This document shows positions 37,701-52,700 of a stretch of DNA of 64,000 nucleotides, piece after piece. The DNA lies in assembly GCA_947044405.1 (NCBI GenBank), contig CAMRHE010000028.1, positions 4,571,501 through 4,635,500 of the forward strand, in the 5' to 3' direction. Positions within the stretch are counted from its first letter, which is position 1. The number at the start of each line of letters is the position of its first letter. Position numbers and translations under genes: made by a program. The notes under the pieces were generated by a model, which made no database searches, was not told the origin of the DNA, and saw only the letters and a program-made list of their open reading frames with translations. Source of the stretch: Leptodactylus fallax. Taxonomy: Eukaryota; Chordata; Amphibia; Anura; Leptodactylidae.

Positions 37701-40700
37701 ACTAAGCATTAAACGGTGTACATTGAAATCAATGGACAGCATGGACGTAAGATGAGGGCTCTGAATGCGGAATTTCTTCTACTAACACCTAAAGAATTAC
37801 TCAAAACTACTACCCAACTTTTTGTCATGATTGTACTATTAGCAACCAGTTTAGATAGCATGGTCTTATCGTGACCATGGTCATTCCATATTGAAGGCAA
37901 CTGTGAATCTTATGCCCATCTAACAACAGAAATCAGAAGTTTCCGAGATTCTGTTAACCATGGAGAAAAAAGTCATTAACACTTACATCGCTGGCAATAT
38001 TCCTAGAAGACTTAGCGGCGACAATAGGAATGGCATCCCCCAGAACATGGTGTCCTTTAGCGATTGTTTTCTGCCAGTCATGTTTGTAGTAGCTCTGAAA
38101 GACAAAGTATCAATGAAATCGCATAATCAAAAATGTGCAAAAATATGATGGCTAGTCGGTTACACTAGAGCTGTCACTTCCAATGACAGTTCATGTATTA
38201 TCTGAAGGTCACACAATGACTTACATCGCTAACATTAGTTGCATTGTACTTGGCCTGGATAAACTGCGGTGCGTCAGGAGGGAGGTGATACTTGTGCAGA
38301 GTCTTCTCTCCTGAAGATCTATACAATTTCTATGAAGAAAAAAAAACAGCAAAAAAGAAAAGCTTAAAAAGCAGAACATAGAACACAAAACTAAAAAACA
38401 AAGTAAAAAACATTTTTGTAATAATTATTATTTTTTTTTTTTGCATGGCCACTTTTCAAGACCCATAACTTAATTTTTTTTTTGCCAACAGATCTGTGTG
38501 AGGACTTATTTTTTGTGGGATGTTTTTGCGGGAAGACATTTTTATTGATGCCATTTTGTGGAACATAACAGGTTTTGATCGCTTTTTGTAATTTTTTTTT
38601 TCTGTGGCCAGAAAAAAAACAATTCTAGCATCATTTCTTTAGACTGTTTCTAATGCAGTTCACAGTGTGGGTACAATAATATTGCTTGGGTCATAAAGGT
38701 GTGGCAATATCCAATGTGTGAGTTACATTTTTATTTTTTTTATTATTTATAAACATTTTGGGAGGAGGGATTAATGTATGATTAAGATTTGGCATGGCCT
38801 TCATTGGGCCCCTGGCTGCTATGTAAAGGCATCGGACCCCAGCAATTTAATTTGAAGGGATTCTGATTCCTACAGGAAGGAGCCCCCTGCCTCCAAACCA
38901 CTAACATAGAAAGTCTATACATTGGTCACTAATAAGGATAGCACCAGGTATTATGTATTTATTGTAAATGTTTTTGACATACGTACATCATCTGATCGGC
39001 GCTGTCATCCTGAGCATTTTGGGGTTTTGTTCATCCAAATCCATTCAGCCATTCCAAAGATATAAGCCCTGTTCGTGCTGATGCAAATTAAAGTCTACTA
39101 GTCAAGTGGGCGGTAACTCTGCATGACATATGCCCCAGTGAACCTAGTGTTACTAACCACTTGGCTAGTAGACCCTAATCGGCATCAACACTAACAGGGC
39201 TTATATCTTTGGATTGGCTGAACAGATTTGGATAAACAAAATCCCAAAATGCTCAGGATGACAGCGCCAATCAGATGATGGATGTCTTAGACCTCTTTAA
39301 ATGATAAAATTCTGACTTCCTACCACTAAGGGGAGATAAAAAACTTACTGCACACACATTTATACATTGAACTGTATTTAATAAGCCACTACAGATGTGG
39401 AATACATTATCTTGACTCAGTAAATGTCAATTTGACATCTAACATATTACATATCATTTAATACAACAGCATCTAGTTGGCATCAAGTTAACATTTGCTA
39501 TATCCATAAGCTATTCAGAACGCTGCAGGCAACCAGAATTTTATTATTCAACTATATGGTGTATAAAGAAAAGCTGGGAATTTTGTGGTCTGTATCAGAA
39601 AAGTGATCTCCGATCACTATAAAAATATATTAGAATATGTATCTGAAAAGATTGTTGTAGGTAAATATAAAATAGGCTACAAAATGTCCAACTTTTAACA
39701 CTCATTTCTATCCAGTCATGCATTCTTCAACATCCAGCAAGGAATCAGGGTGAAAAGCAAATATCAAGGAAAGTTACGTCAAGTTACTCACGTCACTGAG
39801 CTGGAGGGCATTTGTCTTAGCCTGGACCATGACCGGCGTGTCGGAGACACTAGTAAATTTAATAGTATCTGGGTGTTGTCTATATTTCTTCTCATTTAAG
39901 GCTTCTCCGGCTTTCTTGGCCTTCTCAACATCAAGAGACCCAAGGGGTATCCATCCTGTGCCCTTCAGCCAGCCAAGGTCTGACTTGTAGAGGTTCTACA
40001 GAAAAGAAAAATTATGTGAATGCAGCCATCATAGGATTAGGGTAAACCCATAACATTAATATACTTAGAGTCTCTGAGGAACTCACATCGCTTTGTATCT
40101 CCATCATCTTCTTTGATAATTCTACACTCATTGCATCTGGGAGGAAGGTGTAGTGATGGATCGGTTGCTTATAATGGGTGCCGCTGGCAATTTCCTGCGC
40201 CTTCTTGGCGGCCACCACATTGACCATGTCTAGTGGAGTGTTGTACTTGGTCTTGTTCTTTTCATAATCTTTCTTATATGCTCTATCAGATTGCATCTTA
40301 GCCACGTTCATGTAGAGTACGAGTTTGGGGTCATCGTGAAGGCTTCGGAAACCAACAAGCTTGCCTTTCTGGTCCTCGTAAGATTTTTTATATTGTACCT
40401 GTGACCATAATTCAATATTTACAAAATTAACACTATTTAGAGTGTAAAAATTGTGGAAAGTGACAATGTACAGTAGATATATGTTAAATCTGTACACACA
40501 TTGGTCTCCTGCTTCAATGACTTTGGACAATCCCTCACTTCCAGAAGCATCTTACCAATAAGTTGATAGGAAAGTGTACCAATCTTGAGACCCCCAGTGA
40601 TCAATTGTAATCTCTGGGGAAACCTTGCAGTAAATGTTCAATTTCCCTACAGCACCACCACAGGGGAAATTAAGTATTACAAGGTGTCCATTCATATCAA

Positions 40701-43700
40701 TGGACTGTCTGTGTAATACAGGACAGAACAGGTCCTCTAGAAAAAGACGCTCTTTGTGACTGCTCTCCACTCTGGCCAAAGTATAAGGATACTGAACTTG
40801 GGGACCCTCTCTATTGTCTCAAAATTTGTAGGGCGTATGAAGATGGGTTTCCTCAGCTGGACAACCTCTTTAAAGGGGTGTTCTCATCTTAGCTGTTCCA
40901 CAAGGTGGCTGTCGACAGTACACCCAAGGAGTATATAAAGAACTGACCAAATATGCTTCCAAGATTGGAAGGCAATGTAGACGTTTTTGCCCCTTTTCCA
41001 CCCTTAGAATAGTCAGCATATTTTCGTTGAGTGGTAAAGACCTGCTGCACTGATCAGGCCCCCAACATCTTCCTATTCCTGCTCCTAATTTGTAGATTAA
41101 AGTGAGACCACTGCCCCTTCTTTATATACCCAGCAATTCCTGGTCTGAACCAGATAACAAAACTCTTAGAAGGTATTGGTTCTCCTTGTAGAGATCCACC
41201 TGGTGTAGAGATTCTTATACATAATGCTTCATGGAAAAGAACAAAGAGCAGAAATTGTGTGTCTAGTGCCATCTATGTATCACTACCCTGTAAATCAATG
41301 TCTGACCCATTAAAAGGCCCAGACACATGACTAAGAATATTATCCAATACACCCAGAAAATGAAGCACCAAGACCACTTACATCACTGGCTGCCTTCCTT
41401 GCAGCTTTAGCAGCCCTGATTGGGATGGCATCAACTTTCAGGTCATATCCTTTAGCCTTTAATTCTTCTAATCCTTGTTTGTAGTAATTCTGAAAGAAAT
41501 TTTTTTAAAAATTACTAATTGGAGAACAGACGGTCCTAAAGACCGGATCTGGTAGGTCGAGAAGCTGAGGTCCTTACATCACTGAGGTTATAAGCGTTCA
41601 CTCTGGCTTGTATGAATTCTGGAACATCAGCAGGTAAAGAGTACTTGTGAATGACCTTCTCACCTTCTGCTTTATAAAGAATCTACAAAAAGAGAGGGAA
41701 AATATTTTGTCAGATAAAAATATAAAACTTTATTTCGAGTCCTGGTGGAACACAAAAACCTGGAAATACTTACATCACTCCTCTGTTTCTGGTTGAGTTT
41801 AGCTTGAACCAGAACAGGGTCGTCTTCTACAGAAGTGAATTTAATAGTATCTGGATGCTGGCGGTATTTTCTCTGAAAAAAATCGTAATGTTGGTAAATT
41901 TAGTTATTCAGATCATGATAATGGACATATATACACACAATACATATGGAATACATCTTTATTGGTTTCAATCCTGGCTGTGAGGTATAGCTACTAAACA
42001 AAAACTAGTCTCTCTGTCCTGTTCTCTTTATAGGTGGGGCTTCCCTGTCCTGTTCTCCTCAGGGGCGGAGCCTCTCTGCTCTATTCTCTTTATAGGTGAA
42101 GCTTCCCTGTTCTGTTTTCTTCATGGGTGGAGCTTCCCTGACCTGTATTCATCATGGGCGGAGCTTCCTGTCCTGTTCTCTTCAAGGGTGAAGCCTCTTT
42201 GCCCTGTTCTCTTTATAGGTGGAGGTTCCATATCCAGTTTTCTTCACGGGGGGGGGGGGGCTACCTACGACATTATCTTTATAGATGAAGCTTCCCTGTT
42301 CTGTTTTCTTCATGGGTGGAGCCATACTGTTTCGGTTTCTTTATAGGTGGATGCTAAACCCATGTCTCACTTAACCTCACCCAAACCCTGTCCAAATCCA
42401 GGCTGCTAGTGCTGGTCAGGTTTATGGAAACAGTATAACACAGTGAGCTAACTTGTGACATGAGGAAACTTGTAACTGACTGAACTACTCTGTTTCCGTA
42501 CCTCCTATTCACTTCTATTGGAATTACAAAAACAGCATGATCCAATAAGTAAGAACAATAGCAAATAACATACAACATCTAACAAAATAGGTCAAGTCGT
42601 ATACTCCTCATAGGGCAACAAAAAGACAATTGGCAATTTTAAATACATAGTATTGGGCATGAATGAATTATGAAGGGTCAAAATTAGACATGATGGGCTT
42701 GAGCCCTGCAGATATAGGGCTATATCTTAATAGGACTTTATCTAAAAATTACCTAAGTCCTGAGTTATAACATAATTACCTCATTAAGTATCTGTGAGGC
42801 CTTCTTGGCGTTTTCAACATCCATGGATCCATATGGTACCCATCCACAGCCTTTTACCCAGCTGTTATAGTCTGATTTATAATCGATCTAGAAGATAAGA
42901 AGGTGAATGGTGAGAGATATGTAATAAATCAATCATTTAGCCAGATAACTAACCGAGATCACAAAAAACTCCGAACCCAATAACTTGGAAATGGCCAGAT
43001 CTTGGTAACTTACATCACTCTGAATATTGTAGGATTTCTTGGCCAGTGATAGGCTAACACTGTCAGGAGGAGAGAAGTAAGAATGGATCAGACGCTTATA
43101 GTCAATATTGCTGGCAATAGACTGAGCTTTCTTTGCCTGCTGCACTGGGATCATATCCAGGGGTGCAGAGTATTTGGTCTTTGTTCTTTCATAGTCCTTT
43201 TTGTATTCAATCTAGAATGGAAAAAGTTGAGAAAAACCTTTAGTAACACAGCAGGTTGAATCTGAAGGATCATAGTGTTATATGATAGAATATCAGTTTG
43301 TATTGGGGTAATGTAAATTGTTGCACTATATATGGGAAAATATACCATGACGGCAACCCATATATCTTCTATGGGATCTTCTAGGCCTATAGCCATGACA
43401 GGGGCAACCTCTATATCTAGAGGAAAAAAGGTTTTACCACCTTCATTGATGGGGCTTCTTTATAGTAAAAGAATACAAAGAGACTGTGTCATAAGACTAG
43501 AGATGGAAAAAACTTTGCTAGATTTGTCTTGTGAACATTTGCTAGGTTCGCCTGCAAGATGTGCTATTATTATTATTCTCTGGTGTCTCTTCAGACCCCG
43601 GAGTACAATAACCAGAGGCCAAGGAAAGGTGTGGAAATAAAAAAAAAAAATATTAAAAAACAGTCACCTTTCCTGGGCTCTGCCCCAGCATCTGGTCTTC

Positions 43701-46700
43701 TTTCCCGGGAGCCCCCAGTGTTTTCCAACCTGCTCACTGATGTTGATGGCCCCAGTTCACCGCTGAGGCCAGTGATTGGGCTTCTGCGATCAAAGAGGGG
43801 GCTTCACTGTGGACGCCCCCCACGTGATCCCTGAGGCCCACTCACATACCTCAGCAGTGATTGAGTGAGCAAAGAGGCTGGAAGATGCCTAGGACCCCTG
43901 GGAAAGAAAACCGGACATCACAGGAAACATGAATATGAATATTTTTGTTATTTTTCCACACCTTCCCTGGCTTCCAATTATTATACTCTGGGGCATGAAT
44001 GGCTCCCAAAATAGAATAACGATTTGTGGGTGATGAATACAAAATTATTGGAAAATTCGTAAAGAACTGGTTTGTTAGTAACGGTTTCACTCATCTCTAA
44101 ACACACATAGGTTGAAGGTACAAGTTCAAGAGGGGGCTGGATAACTAAAAATCTCACAAGTTATGGAAACTAGATTTTTGGATGGGATGTTGATTCAGGG
44201 ATTTATTTTACTTGCCATATTTGGAATTTTTTTGCCCCATATATGGGGCGATTAACTTCAGTTTAATGGGGGTCTTTTGACTTCCTCTGGATCAACATTA
44301 TAGGTTGGATTTGACAGACTTGTGTTTTTATTCAACCTCATAAACTTTGATACTGTGTTACTGCCAGGTAAGTAGGTAGACCTCAGAGCAGCGACATGAA
44401 TGGACTTACATCACTTTGATTATGAGCCACTTTCACAGAGTGCAACATCTTGGGGTCGTCATGGATACTCAGAGCGCCAATCATCTTGCCTTTGTTGAGC
44501 TCATAATCTTTCTTATATTGCACCTGCAAAAAAAGGAAACAGGTTATAAATGAAATACAAGTGCCTGCCAAATGTCCTACATGAAGAAGATTCCAATAAA
44601 ACATCACAACAGGGCAAAAATATCATAAATAACAAAGATTAACCCCTTAAAGACTCTATGTAGTTTGTATGCTATTCAGATTTTCCATCTCCACCTTCCA
44701 AAATTCAGAACTTTTTTGTTTTTCTGTTGCCAAAGCTGTGATGGCTTATTCTTTGCGTGACAAGTTGTACTTTTATTTGGTACCATTTAATGTTTTGATT
44801 AGCTTTTATTAATGTTTTAGGGGGGGGGTCCGTGTGAAAACACCCACAGTTTTTTGCATTTTGTTTTTTTAACAGCGTTCACTCTGCATTAAAAATGACT
44901 TTGCAGCTTTGCCCGGTGGGACATTACCATTACAGCAATACCATATTTATATTGGTTTGTATTACATGTTACCGCTTCTACAAATAAAACATCACTTTTT
45001 GAAAATGAAGATTTTTCTAGGGTCACCGTATTCTGACGCCTATAACTTTTTTACTGTTTTGTTGACGGAGATAAGTTAGGGCTCATTATTTGCGGGACAG
45101 GTTGTATTTTTTATTATATCTTATTTTATATCTTTATATCTTTGTATTGGTACCAATGTTTGCTATGTATGAGTTTTTGTTCACTTTTTATTGCTATTTT
45201 TGGGCGAAAGCAAAGTGACCAAAAAGACGTTAATTTGCACATTGCGGTATATATATTTTTTTTACGGCGTTCACCATATGGGATAAATAATGCTATTTTT
45301 GAATAGTGAAGACTTATACACATATGGGGATACCTAACATGCTTGTTTATTTTTTTTGCTTATGTTATGTGTTTTTTTTTAAATGTAAAGGTGTTTTTTT
45401 TTAACTTTTTATTACTTGTTTATTTTTTATTTTTAACTTTTTAAACTTTTTTTAAATTTTATTTTAACTTTTTCCCTGTCCCATAAGGGGATTTGAACCT
45501 GGGATCTCTGATCCTCAGTACAATGTACTGCAATACATAGTAACACAGCAGAATGCTGAAAGTAATGCCATGGGCACAGCTCTTGTGTAAGCAACATTAC
45601 AGCACCATATCACAGCGCTGGGAAAGGGTTAACACAATTTTCCCATCAAATCAGCCAAGACTTTTGACAAAGGCTCCAAACTGAGTTCCTGTTAAGACTG
45701 CTCATTATTGTACATGCCAACAGCCCGAGAGACAAATGTAAAATGTGCTGCAGCCATGATGAGAATATTAGCAGCAGAAAAACTGATAGGACATCATATT
45801 TGAAGGATTATACAGTCATAGAACAGACTGCCCAGCAAGACCGCGCGTAGAATTGACAAAAATGTGAAGATTTTTTAAATCGCAGCATGTTAGCTGCAGA
45901 TATTTTTCCTGAATGTGTGGATGGGATTAGCCAGAATCATATCCACTTTGCAGGTACTGTAAAATGCCATGAATTTTGCTGTGGTGCTTCTGCTGCGGCG
46001 CAATTGCGGCGTTTATGTTACGTGGGGCCCCGGTCTAATGGTGTTTAAAGGAGACCTTTCATGTCCTCATGCATATGTGATTTTATATACCTCTAGAAAG
46101 CCGACAGTGCGCTGAATTCAGCGCACTGTTGGCTTTCCCATATTATGCCCGGGGGCTGGAGATATCGGTGCCGTTAGTTTCGGCACCTATATCTTCCCAC
46201 TGTCAGAAGGGTGTTCCTCATAGCTCAGCATCATTGCTGGGCTGTGAGGAATCCCACTCCCTGACAGTTCTCATCCATAGACTTGTACTGGGGGGGTGTC
46301 ATCGCTGGGCGGTAAGGAACACCCCCTCTGACAATACAGGGCTATATCTCCAGCCCCGGGGCACATTACGGGAAAGTGGTATATAAAACCGCATATGCAT
46401 GAGAACATGAAAGGTCCTCTTTAAGGGATTTGTTATTTTGTGCAGTGAGGATAATATTTCAGTCTAAGCTTTTCGTGCCATCAAAAAAACATAGTCTATG
46501 ACGGAAAATGAAAACCGTCAATGTGAACTGAGCTTTGGCACTGAATAACCTCTACAATAAACTTTGAAGAAATAATCAGGAATACCCTTTAATAGTTGCT
46601 GCGCTACTTACATCACTGGCTTTCTTACGATTTGCCTTTGCCGCCACCAAAGGAATAGCGTCAATCTTAATTTCGAAATCCTTTGCCTTGGCTCGATCCC

Positions 46701-49700
46701 AGTCATATTTGTACCAGTTCTGCAAGGTGAAAATGAAAAAAAAAAAAAATGTAAATGTAGAATATTGTATTTATTACACATCTCAATAAATAATGTCATT
46801 GGGGAAGATTTATCACGCCTTATATGCCAATATTATGGCGTACAAAGCATGAAAAGGTTGGAATTTTTTGCACAAGTCGCACAAAAGAATTGCAAGATTT
46901 TTTTTCTTTTTCGTTATTCTTGCCAGTTTCCTGAAAGGGGGCGTAGTGAAGGGTGAGGTGTAGGCGGGGCCACTGGTTCCATCAAATTTATGACAATAAA
47001 TGATGTTATGAGCTGGCGTAGATTTAAGTACAGGCGCACGGCCCTAAGGAGGATGTGCCCAATATATGTTAAGGTGTGTGCCAGGTATGGCAGTGCAGGG
47101 ACTAACAAGACAAGCGTACTACACACTAGTCTTGATAAATGAGGCCCAATGGGGAAGATTTATAAAAACAGTCTTGTTGCCCATAACAACCAATCACAGA
47201 GCAGCTTTCATTTTGCTATAGCAGTTTAAGAATTGAAAGCTGTGTTGTGATTGATTGCTCTGGCAACAAGGCAGTTTTGACAACTGAGGCCTACTGTCAA
47301 ACAAAAACTGGCCAGGTTGCCCATAGTGCAGCTATTTGGGGCGCTGTTGTGACACTGTTGGTTTATATATTATAAAATTTTAAAAGGAAATGTTCCATGT
47401 GTAATTCAGGAATTTAGCGCCTGAATTGTGCAGACTCACTTGCAAAAACTACAAGTCGTGACTAGAACCTGAATCCCAGCCATACATAGGAGCAAATATG
47501 AAGTCACTTACATCGCTGAGGTTATACGCATTGACTCTAGACTGGAGGAAGAAAGGAGCGTCCGCAGGGATCGAACACTTGAACTTTTCCTGTTCATGTT
47601 TTGCTTTATAATTGAGCTGAAATAAATGAAGAGAAAATCATCATAAGATTCAGACACAGATCATTCTATAGTATAGTAGACAATGGCTGCCATTCTATAG
47701 TGTATTATACACTGACTGTCATTCTATAGTGCAGTAGACAATGGCTGTCATTCTATATTATACACTGGCTGTTACTATATATTACAAACTACCTGCCATT
47801 CTATATTAGACACTACCTACCATTCTATATGAGACACTGCCTGCCATTCTATATTAGACACTACCTACCATTCTATATTAGACACTACCTGCCATTCTAT
47901 ATTAGACACTACTTACCATTCTATATTAGGCACTGCCTGCCATAATATATTAAACACTGCCTGACATTCTATATGAGACACTGCCTGCCATTCTATATTA
48001 GACACTACCTGCCATTCTATATTAGACACTACTTACCATTCTATATTAGACATTGCCTGCCATAATATATTAGACACTGCCTGCCATTCTATATGAGACA
48101 CTACCTGCCATTCTATATTAGACACTGCCTGCCATAATATATTAGACTCTACCTGCCATTCTATATTAGACACTACCTGCCATAATATATTAGACTCTAC
48201 CTGCCATTCTATATTAGACACTGCCTGCCATTCTATATTAGACACTGCCTGCCATAATATATTAGACTCTACCTGCCAATCTATATTAGACACTGCCTGC
48301 CATAATATATTAGACTCTACCTGCCATTCTATATTAGACACTGCCTGCCATTCTATATTAGACACTACCTGATATTCTATATTAGACACTGCCTGCCATA
48401 ATGTATTAAACACTGCCTGCCATTCTATATTAGACACTGCCTGCCATAATATATTAGACACTGCCTGCCATTCTATATTAGACACTACCTGATATTCTAT
48501 ATTAGACACTGCCTGCCATAATGTATTAAACACTGCCTGCCATTCTATATTAGACAATTTCTGCCATTTTATATTAGACAATTTCTGCCATTCTATATTA
48601 GACACTACCTGCCATTCTATATGAGACATTGCCTGCCATTCTATATTAGACACTGCCTGCCATTCTATATTAGACACTACTTACCATTCTATATTAGACA
48701 TTGCCTGCCATAACATATTAGACACTGCCTGCCATTCTATATTAGACACTGCCTGCCATAATATATTAAACACTGCCTGCCATTCTATATGAGACACTGC
48801 CTGCCATTCTATAGTAGACACTACCTGCCATTCTATATTAGACACTACTTACCATTCTATATTAGACACTGCCTGCCATAATATATTAGACTCTACCTGC
48901 CATTCTATATTAGACACTGCCTGCCATTCTATATTAGACACTGCCTGCCATTCTATATTAGGCACTGCCTGCCATAATATATTAAACACTGCCTGACATT
49001 CTATATGAGACACTGCCTGCCATTCTATATTAGACACTACCTGCCATTCTATATTAGACACTACTTACCATTCTATATTAGACATTGCCTGCCATAATAT
49101 ATTAGACACTGCCTGCCATTCTATATGAGACACTGCCTGCCATTCTATATTAGACACTGCCTGCCATAATATATTAGATTCTACCTGCCATTCTATATTA
49201 GACACTGCCTGCCATTCTATATTAGACACTGCCTGCCATAATATATTAGACTCTACCTGCCATTCTATATTAGACACTGCCTGCCATTCTATATTAGACA
49301 CTGCCTGCCATTCTATATTAGACACTACCTGCCACAATATATTAGACTCTACCTGCCAATCTATATTAGACACTGCCTGCCATAATATATTAAACACTGC
49401 CTGCCATTCTATATGAGACACTGCCTGCCATTCTATATTAGACACTGCCTGCCATTCTATATTAGACACTGCCTGCCATTCTATATTAGGCACTGCCTGC
49501 CATAATATATTAAACACTGCCTGACATTCTATATGAGACACTGCCTGCCATTCTATATTAGACACTACCTGCCATTCTATATTAGACTCTACCTGCCATT
49601 CTATATTAGACACTGCCTGCCATTCTATATTAGACACTACCTGATATTCTATATTAGACACTGCCTGCCATTCTATATTAGACATTGCCTGCCATTCTAT

Positions 49701-52700
49701 ATTAGACACTACCTGATATTCTATATTAGACACTGCCTGCCATTCTATATTAGACATTGCCTGCCATTCTATATTAGACACTACCTGCCATTCTATATTA
49801 GACACTGGCTGCCATAATATATTAGACACTACCTGCCATTCTATATTAGACACTGCCTGCCATAATATATTAGATTCTACCTGCCATTCTATATTAGACA
49901 CTGCCTGCCATTCTATATTAGACACTGGCTGCCATAATATATTAGACTCTACCTGCCATTCTATATTAGACACTGCCTGCCAATCTATATTAGACACTGC
50001 CTGCCATTCTATATTAGACACTACCTGCCATAATATATTAGACTCTACCTGCCAATCTATATTAGACACTGCCTGCCATAATATATTAGACTCTGCCTGC
50101 CAATCTATATTAGACACTGCCTGCCATAATATATTAGACTCTGCCTGCCATTCTATATTAGACACTACCTGCCATTCTATATTAGACATTGCCTGCCATA
50201 ATATATTAGACTCTACCTGCCATTCTATATTAGACACTGCCTGCCATTCTATATTAGACACTACCTGATATTCTATATTAGACACTGCCTGCCATTCTAT
50301 ATTAGACATTGCCTGCCATTCTATATTAGACACTACCTGCCATTCTATATTAGACACTGGCTGCCATAATATATTAGACACTACCTGCCATTCTATATTA
50401 GACATTGCCTGCCATAATATATTAGACTCTACCTGCCATTCTATATTAGACACTGCCTGCCATTCTATATTAGACACTACCTGATATTCTATATTAGACA
50501 CTGCCTGCCATTCTATATTAGACATTGCCTGCCATTCTATATTAGACACTACCTGCCATTCTATATTAGACACTGGCTGCCATAATATATTAGACACTAC
50601 CTGCCATTCTATATTAGACATTGCCTGCCATAATATATTAGACTCTACCTGCCATTCTATATTAGACACTGCCTGCCATTCTATATTAGACACTACCTGA
50701 TATTCTATATTAGACACTGCCTGCCATTCTATATTAGACACTGCCTGCCATTCTATATTAGACACTACCTGATATTCTATATTAGACACTGCCTGCCATT
50801 CTATAGTAGACACTACCTGCCATTCTATATTAGACACTACTTACCATTCTATATTAGACACTGCCTGCCATAATATATTAGACTTTACCTGCCATTCTAT
50901 ATTAGACACTGCCTGCCATTCTATATTAGACACTGCCTGCCATTCTATATTAGGCACTGCCTGCCATAATATATTAAACACTGCCTGACATTCTATATGA
51001 GACACTGCCTGCCATTCTATATTAGACACTACCTGCCATTCTATATTAGACACTACTTACCATTCTATATTAGACATTGCCTGCCATAATATATTAGACA
51101 CTGCCTGCCATTCTATATGAGACACTGCCTGCCATTTTATATTAGACACTGCCTGCCATAATATATTAGATTCTACCTGCCATTCTATATTAGACACTGC
51201 CTGCCATTCTATATTAGACACTGCCTGCCATAATATATTAGACTCTACCTGCCATTCTATATTAGACACTGCCTGCCATTCTATATTAGACACTGCCTGC
51301 CATTCTATATTAGACACTACCTGCCACAATATATTAGACTCTACCTGCCAATCTATATTAGACACTGCCTGCCATAATATATTAAACACTGCCTGCCATT
51401 CTATATGAGACACTGCCTGCCATTCTATAGTAGACACTACCTGCCATTCTATATTAGACACTACTTACCATTCTATATTAGACACTGCCTGCCATAATAT
51501 ATTAGACTCTACCTGCCATTCTATATTAGACACTGCCTGCCATTCTATATTAGACACTGCCTGCCATTCTATATTAGGCACTGCCTGCCATAATATATTA
51601 AACACTGCCTGACATTCTATATGAGACACTGCCTGCCATTCTATATTAGACACTACCTGCCATTCTATATTAGACTCTACCTGCCATTCTATATTAGACA
51701 CTGCCTGCCATTCTATATTAGACACTACCTGATATTCTATATTAGACACTGCCTGCCATTCTATATTAGACATTGCCTGCCATTCTATATTAGACACTAC
51801 CTGATATTCTATATTAGACACTGCCTGCCATTCTATATTAGACATTGCCTGCCATTCTATATTAGACACTACCTGCCATTCTATATTAGACACTGGCTGC
51901 CATAATATATTAGACACTACCTGCCATTCTATATTAGACACTGCCTGCCATAATATATTAGATTCTACCTGCCATTCTATATTAGACACTGCCTGCCATT
52001 CTATATTAGACACTGGCTGCCATAATATATTAGACTCTACCTGCCATTCTATATTAGACACTGCCTGCCAATCTATATTAGACACTGCCTGCCATTCTAT
52101 ATTAGACACTACCTGCCATAATATATTAGACTCTACCTGCCAATCTATATTAGACACTGCCTGCCATAATATATTAGACTCTGCCTGCCAATCTATATTA
52201 GACACTGCCTGCCATAATATATTAGACTCTGCCTGCCATTCTATATTAGACACTACCTGCCATTCTATATTAGACATTGCCTGCCATAATATATTAGACT
52301 CTACCTGCCATTCTATATTAGACACTGCCTGCCATTCTATATTAGACACTACCTGATATTCTATATTAGACACTGCCTGCCATTCTATATTAGACATTGC
52401 CTGCCATTCTATATTAGACACTACCTGCCATTCTATATTAGACACTGGCTGCCATAATATATTAGACACTACCTGCCATTCTATATTAGACATTGCCTGC
52501 CATAATATATTAGACTCTACCTGCCATTCTATATTAGACACTGCCTGCCATTCTATATTAGACACTACCTGATATTCTATATTAGACACTGCCTGCCATT
52601 CTATATTAGACATTGCCTGCCATTCTATATTAGACACTACCTGCCATTCTATATTAGACACTGGCTGCCATAATATATTAGACACTACCTGCCATTCTAT

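Noticed and set aside
45470..45530. tRNA-like word GATTTGAACCTGGGATCT
   Set aside because: There is no full cloverleaf, and the word lies inside a dispersed repeat whose usual sequence contains a similar phrase.
49065..50837. 590-codon open frame on - (SNIEWQ repeats) as a novel repeat protein
   Set aside because: The period of 24 bp keeps all units in one frame, so long open frames are expected. The array sits in an intron and ends at variants containing stop codons. No codon bias or conserved domain is visible.
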